A DNA stretch of 64,000 nt from Rhodopseudomonas pseudopalustris (GTDB taxonomy: Bacteria; Pseudomonadota; Alphaproteobacteria; Rhizobiales; Xanthobacteraceae): the NCBI RefSeq assembly GCF_900110435.1, contig NZ_FODT01000004.1, positions 248,001 to 312,000 on the forward strand, given 5' to 3'. The notes under the pieces are model-generated. The model saw only the letters and a program-made list of their open reading frames with translations. It was not told the DNA's origin and did not search any database. A program made the translations under genes and the position numbers. Of the stretch, positions 60,495 to 64,000 are shown one piece after another (the first letter of the stretch is position 1; every line of letters begins with the position of its first letter).

Positions 60495-61400
60495 TCAGGC
60501 GTTTTCAGCCGCCCTGGCGTGCTTGAGCGACCATTCTTCCTGGGTGATCCAGGCTTCGAGGATGCGGACGTGCTCGGCTTCCTCGCCGACGAATTCCTTC
60601 GCCGCCGCCGCGACCTCAGGCGACTTGGTGGTGGCTTCGACCGCGCGATAGAACTCGTAGCCGCGGCGCTCGCCCTGCAGCGCCGCCTTCAGACCGCCGA
60701 GGCGGGTCATCGTCGTGTCGGACGCCCACACCGCGGCGCGCTCCGGCGTGGCGTGATCAGGCCACGCGTAATCCGGCGGCACCGACTTGCCGGGATCGAT
60801 ATTGCCGGCGCGCGACTTCACCTCGGCGAGATGCAACCGCGAGAAATCGGCGAGCTGCGCGAACAGCTTGGCTACGGCGCTGTTGCCGGCCTCCGCCATC
60901 GCCTTGGCGAGCTGGTCGTAGTGCAGGGCGGCGTCTTCCTCGACCTTTGCCGCGTAGCTGAAGAACTCCGGCAGCGTCGCGATCTCGAGGCCGCCCTTGA
61001 AGCGTGCGGCGGCGTGCGTGACGGCGAGTTTCTGCGGCTGGGTCTTGTCGCCTTCGAACCGCACCATGATGTCCTCGTTGCGAACGAAGCACTGGCAAGC
61101 GAGACGGTAGCGCGGCGGAATGTCGTTGACCTCGGCGTTGGCGATCTCGTCCTTGGAGATCTTGCCGAGCTGGCGCAGCACTTCCTTCTCCTTCTCGGTC
61201 AGCGCCACGGCGGACTTGGCCTTCGGATTGAAGTGCTCGACCTGCACCAGGCAGGAGCCGCATTCGCCGTCCTGGCAGTCGAACGGGATCGGAATCTTGT
61301 GTGCCTTGGCGACGGCGAGAATGGTGCCGCGATCGCCGGCGACGGCGTAGACGGTGACGTCCTTCGCCATCACGGGCGAAGAGAAGGTAATGTTGGCCAA
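60495..61400 (-). CDS. 2Fe-2S ferredoxin fused to a ferritin-like diiron domain
   Basis: 301 residues. Residues 12-110 form a plant-type [2Fe-2S] ferredoxin: Cys42, Cys47 and Cys50 in FDCQDGECGSCLVQ, with the fourth ligand in LACQCFVRN. The remainder is a ferritin-like four-helix domain (AKVEEDAALHYDQLAKAM, FSRLHLAEVKSR, GERRGYEFYRAVEA, FVGEEAEHVRILEAW). The start is TTG at 61400 preceded by AGGAG. The fusion suggests direct electron delivery to the diiron site. Sigma54 -24/-12 and TGT-N10-ACA elements upstream suggest expression during nitrogen fixation. Confidence 0.85.
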   Translation of the reverse strand: MANITFSSPVMAKDVTVYAVAGDRGTILAVAKAHKIPIPFDCQDGECGSCLVQVEHFNPKAKSAVALTEKEKEVLRQLGKISKDEIANAEVNDIPPRYRLACQCFVRNEDIMVRFEGDKTQPQKLAVTHAAARFKGGLEIATLPEFFSYAAKVEEDAALHYDQLAKAMAEAGNSAVAKLFAQLADFSRLHLAEVKSRAGNIDPGKSVPPDYAWPDHATPERAAVWASDTTMTRLGGLKAALQGERRGYEFYRAVEATTKSPEVAAAAKEFVGEEAEHVRILEAWITQEEWSLKHARAAENA

Positions 61401-61461
61401 GGCGCGCTCCTGTTAGCTGGGACCGGGATCGACGCCGCACGGCGTCCTTAGTGAGCGCCTT

Positions 61462-61477
61462 GGCAAGAAGCAGGCCA
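61462..61477 (-). promoter_or_regulatory. Candidate sigma54 -24/-12 promoter
   Basis: On the minus strand TGGCCTGCTTCTTGCC reads as TGGC-N8-TTGC with GG and GC separated by exactly 10 bp, the invariant sigma54 geometry. Transcription would start about 50 bp before the ferredoxin-ferritin gene. Confidence 0.55.
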
Positions 61478-61562
61478 TCGCAGATCGTTTGATAAATCAG
61501 GTAGTTGGTAGGTGCGCGGCGATCGCCGCCGCAATCGGCTGCCGATCGAACTCCGACACAAA

Positions 61563-61578
61563 TGTATGAGTGTTGACA
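61563..61578 (-). promoter_or_regulatory. Candidate NifA upstream activator site
   Basis: A TGT-N10-ACA element (minus strand TGTCAACACTCATACA) stands about 100 bp upstream of the -24/-12 promoter, within the usual NifA range. The central T of the fuller consensus is absent. The rest of the 61401-61750 gap contains the degP promoter region, with nothing else recognised. Confidence 0.45.
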
Positions 61579-61750
61579 AAACCGTGAGGGGCGGGCCGTC
61601 GCACGCGCGACCAAGCGTCGCGGCGGATTACCGCCAAGTTACAGAAGTTTAATTCGTCATCCAGCGCGCTGTAAGGCGCGAGCCCCCATCTTCAGACCCG
61701 TTGGTGCGATCGTTCGCCCCTCACAAATTCATGGTTCTGGAGCCCTTTGC

Positions 61751-63331
61751 ATGACCGACCGACATACCGATCTTCCCTCGCAGCCGTCCCACCAGCCGGA
61801 TCGCCGATCGCTGCTGTCAGCGCGCAAACTCGCGTTGATGGCCTCGGTGGTCGCCGGTCTCGGCGCGGGCGCGTTCGGCCTGTCGCAGACCTCGACGCCG
61901 GTCGATCTGTTCAGCACGCCGGCGCATGCGCAGGTCGGCAACAAGGTCAACCAGGCGCAGCAGCCGGTGGGCTTCGCCGATATCGTCGAGAAGGTGAAGC
62001 CGTCGGTGATCTCGGTGAAGGTCAACATCGCCGAGAAGACGGCGAAGAACGAGGATCGCGCCGAAGACTCGCCGTTTCAGCCGGGCTCCCCGATGGAGCG
62101 CTTCTTCCGCCGCTTCGGCGGTGAGATGCCCCCCGGTATGCGCGGCCATCGCGGCGGCGGCACGATGACCGGGCAGGGCTCGGGCTTCTTCATCTCGGCT
62201 GACGGCTACGCCGTGACCAACAATCACGTCGTCGACGGCGCCGACAAGGTCGAGGTCACCACCGACGACGGCAAGACCTACAAGGCCAAGGTCATCGGCA
62301 CCGACCAGCGCACCGATCTGGCGCTGATCAAGGCCGAGGGCCGCACCGACTTCCCGTTCGCCAAGCTGTCCGAGGGCAAGCCGCGGATCGGCGATTGGGT
62401 GCTCGCGGTCGGCAATCCGTTCGGCCTCGGCGGCACTGTCACCGCCGGCATCGTTTCGGCCTCCGGCCGCGACATCGGCAACGGTCCGTATGACGATTTC
62501 ATCCAGATCGACGCGCCGGTGAACAAGGGCAATTCCGGTGGCCCGGCGTTCGACACCAACGGCGAAGTGATGGGCGTCAACACCGCGATCTACTCGCCAT
62601 CCGGTGGCAGCGTCGGCATCGCGTTCTCGATCCCCGCCAGCACCGTCAAGACGGTGGTGCAGCAGCTCAAGGACAAGGGTTCGGTGAGCCGCGGCTGGAT
62701 TGGCGTGCAGATCCAGCCGGTGACGCCGGAGATCGCCGACAGCCTCGGTCTGAAGAAGCCCGACGGCGCGCTGGTCGCCGAGCCGCAGCCCAATGGTCCG
62801 GCGGCGAAGGCGGGCATCGAATCCGGCGACGTCATCACCGCAGTCAACGGCACGCCGGTGAAGGACGCGCGCGAACTCGCCCGAACCATCGGCGGCTTCG
62901 CGCCGGGCAATACGGTGAAGCTCACCGTGGTGCACAAGGGCGCGGACCGCGAGCTCAATTTGACGCTCGGCCAATTGCCGAACCAGGTCGAGGCCAAGGT
63001 GAATGATGGTGGCGACAATGGCAACAGTTCCAGCCGCGGCACCGAGGTGCCGAGGCTCGGCCTGACGGTCGCGCCGGCCAGTTCGGTCGCAGGCGCCGGC
63101 AAGGACGGCGTCGTCGTCACCGACGTCGATCCCAAGAGCGCCGCAGCCGACCGCGGCTTCAAGGAGGGCGATGTGATTCTCGAGGTCGCGGGCAAGAACG
63201 TGGCCAGCCCCGGCGATGTTCGCGAGGCGATCAACACCGCCAAGGCCGACAACAAGAACAGCGTGCTGATCCGGGTCCGCTCGGGTGGTTCGTCGCGCTT
63301 CGTCGCGGTGCCGATCTCCGCCAAGGGCTGA
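61751..63331 (+). CDS. degP: Periplasmic serine protease/chaperone DegP (HtrA)
   Basis: 526 residues. An N-terminal membrane signal (LALMASVVAGLGAGAFGLS) is followed by the protease domain with His near residue 158 (VTNNHVVDG), Asp near 188 (TDLALIKAE) and Ser near 261 (GNSGGPAFD). Two PDZ domains follow (GWIGVQIQPVTPEIADSLGL; PRLGLTVAPASSVAG). It degrades or refolds misfolded periplasmic proteins. In related genomes degP follows the cyc genes; here the two are separated by about 6.8 kb. Confidence 0.93.
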   Translation: MTDRHTDLPSQPSHQPDRRSLLSARKLALMASVVAGLGAGAFGLSQTSTPVDLFSTPAHAQVGNKVNQAQQPVGFADIVEKVKPSVISVKVNIAEKTAKNEDRAEDSPFQPGSPMERFFRRFGGEMPPGMRGHRGGGTMTGQGSGFFISADGYAVTNNHVVDGADKVEVTTDDGKTYKAKVIGTDQRTDLALIKAEGRTDFPFAKLSEGKPRIGDWVLAVGNPFGLGGTVTAGIVSASGRDIGNGPYDDFIQIDAPVNKGNSGGPAFDTNGEVMGVNTAIYSPSGGSVGIAFSIPASTVKTVVQQLKDKGSVSRGWIGVQIQPVTPEIADSLGLKKPDGALVAEPQPNGPAAKAGIESGDVITAVNGTPVKDARELARTIGGFAPGNTVKLTVVHKGADRELNLTLGQLPNQVEAKVNDGGDNGNSSSRGTEVPRLGLTVAPASSVAGAGKDGVVVTDVDPKSAAADRGFKEGDVILEVAGKNVASPGDVREAINTAKADNKNSVLIRVRSGGSSRFVAVPISAKG

Positions 63332-63571
63332 GCCCAGCGTCGAGCGGCCCGCGCCGGGTCGAGTTGGAGAGTGTCGCCGGCAATGTCGCCCCCGCTGGCG
63401 GCGCTTTCCGGGGGACGGGTGAACAGCCCGTCCCTGCTTATACCTTCCGTCCGGAGCAAGCCCCCCTCCGTCGGAAGGTCAGGCGGGCGGTGGAGTTTCC
63501 CCAGCTCCATCGCCCGCTTTCATGTTCAGAGGGCGCGTCCTGCCGCCTTGCATGGAGGTTGAAGTCCCGCC

Positions 63572-64000
63572 ATGGTGCGAGAAAGTCTGAAGCCCTTGAG
63601 CGAATCCGATGCCAATATGCGCCTGCTGATCATCGAGGATGACCGCGAATCCGCCGATTATCTGGTGAAGGCGTTTCGTGAAGTCGGCCACGTCGCCGAT
63701 CTCGCCAGTGACGGCGAAGAGGGCTTGGCGCTCGCCGACAGCGGCGATTACGACGTGCTGGTGGTCGATCGGATGTTGCCGAAGCGCGACGGCCTGTCGG
63801 TGATCGGCACGCTGCGCGAGAAAGGCAACCGCACGCCGGCGCTGATCCTGTCCGCGCTCGGCCAGGTCGACGACCGCATCAAGGGCCTGCGCGCCGGCGG
63901 CGACGACTATCTGCCGAAGCCCTACGCCTTCGCCGAACTTCTGGCGCGCGTCGAAGTTCTGTCGCGCCGCCATGGCGGCCCCGCCGAGGAGACCAGCTAC
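63572..64000 (+). CDS. OmpR-type response regulator, truncated at the window edge
   Basis: 143 residues visible. The receiver domain shows LLIIEDDRESADY, VLVVDRMLPKRDGL (phospho-Asp), LILSALGQVDDRIKGLRAGGDDYLPKPYAF (Lys near the end). The DNA-binding domain lies beyond the window. Either the ATG at 63572 (with GGAGG 13 bp upstream) or an in-frame ATG at 63617 (MRLLIIEDD, the usual start for this family) may be used. Confidence 0.85.
   Translation, partial: MVRESLKPLSESDANMRLLIIEDDRESADYLVKAFREVGHVADLASDGEEGLALADSGDYDVLVVDRMLPKRDGLSVIGTLREKGNRTPALILSALGQVDDRIKGLRAGGDDYLPKPYAFAELLARVEVLSRRHGGPAEETSY

Noticed and set aside
61488-61500. TTGATAAATCAG considered as an FNR box upstream of the ferredoxin-ferritin gene
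   Set aside because: Spacing between half-sites is 2 bp, not 4, and one half-site is imperfect; the sigma54/NifA elements fit better.
61817-62974. Open frame antisense to degP
   Set aside because: Shadow of the degP codon pattern without recognisable domains.
63405-63450. GACGGG...CCCGTC hairpin after degP as a terminator
   Set aside because: Only 6-bp arms and no following T-run, so not convincing.

Overview
The window is high-GC alphaproteobacterial DNA that looks like a Rhodopseudomonas / Bradyrhizobium relative (Nitrobacteraceae). Pointers are the cycHJKL (ccmI-E-F-H) cluster near feuPQ and degP, DUF1491, DUF2336 and DUF2163 proteins, a FixK-type box in front of ccmI, a probable NifA/sigma54-controlled ferredoxin-ferritin operon, and interspersed palindromes typical of this family. 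I see no tRNA, rRNA or CRISPR array.

Layout. 1-8.2 kb: housekeeping and envelope genes (DUF1491, DUF2336, polysaccharide deacetylase, lipoprotein, DUF1254/DUF1214 pair, class A penicillin-binding protein). 8.4-12.1 kb: a translationally coupled operon of two unlike P-loop ATPases plus a YcgN-type cysteine-cluster protein behind an AT-rich promoter, possibly a conflict or defence module. 12.5-18.9 kb: Ntn amide hydrolase, DHA2 transporter, membrane-tethered TAXI protein, an orphan Flp pilin and small membrane proteins.

19.0-46.1 kb: a complete RcGTA-like (type I) gene transfer agent cluster with no integrase, repressor or replication gene: TerS, TerL, portal, protease, capsid, connector and tail genes (g1-g15), a DUF2793 fibre, GH19 endolysin and 3-TM holin. 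Foreign cargo interrupts it at four places. A GIY-YIG nuclease lies between TerL and portal. A toxin/immunity-like pair lies between protease and capsid. Between capsid and g6 lie a SLOG-like + phosphoribosyltransferase pair, a duplicated capsid 3' end, a toxin tail with DUF2019, and a trypsin-like protease. Between g12 and g13 a 3-kb insert (creatinase-like M24 protein, TetR regulator, IS1182 transposase fragment) is flanked by 22-bp direct repeats. The TerS carries a histone-H1-like Lys/Ala tail.

46.2-64 kb: feuPQ, a surface lipoprotein, an unknown protein, and the cytochrome c maturation genes ccmI-E-F-H with a perfect FixK/FNR box upstream. Then come DUF389, an M13 peptidase, secreted and membrane unknowns, and a ferritin-like gene with a 2Fe-2S ferredoxin-ferritin fusion preceded by -24/-12 and TGT-N10-ACA sites. 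The window ends with degP and the start of a response regulator.

The most notable region is the GTA cluster with toxin- and defence-like cargo between structural genes. The best candidates for something undescribed are the SLOG/PRTase pair beside a duplicated capsid end, the toxin/immunity pair between protease and capsid, and the two-ATPase operon.
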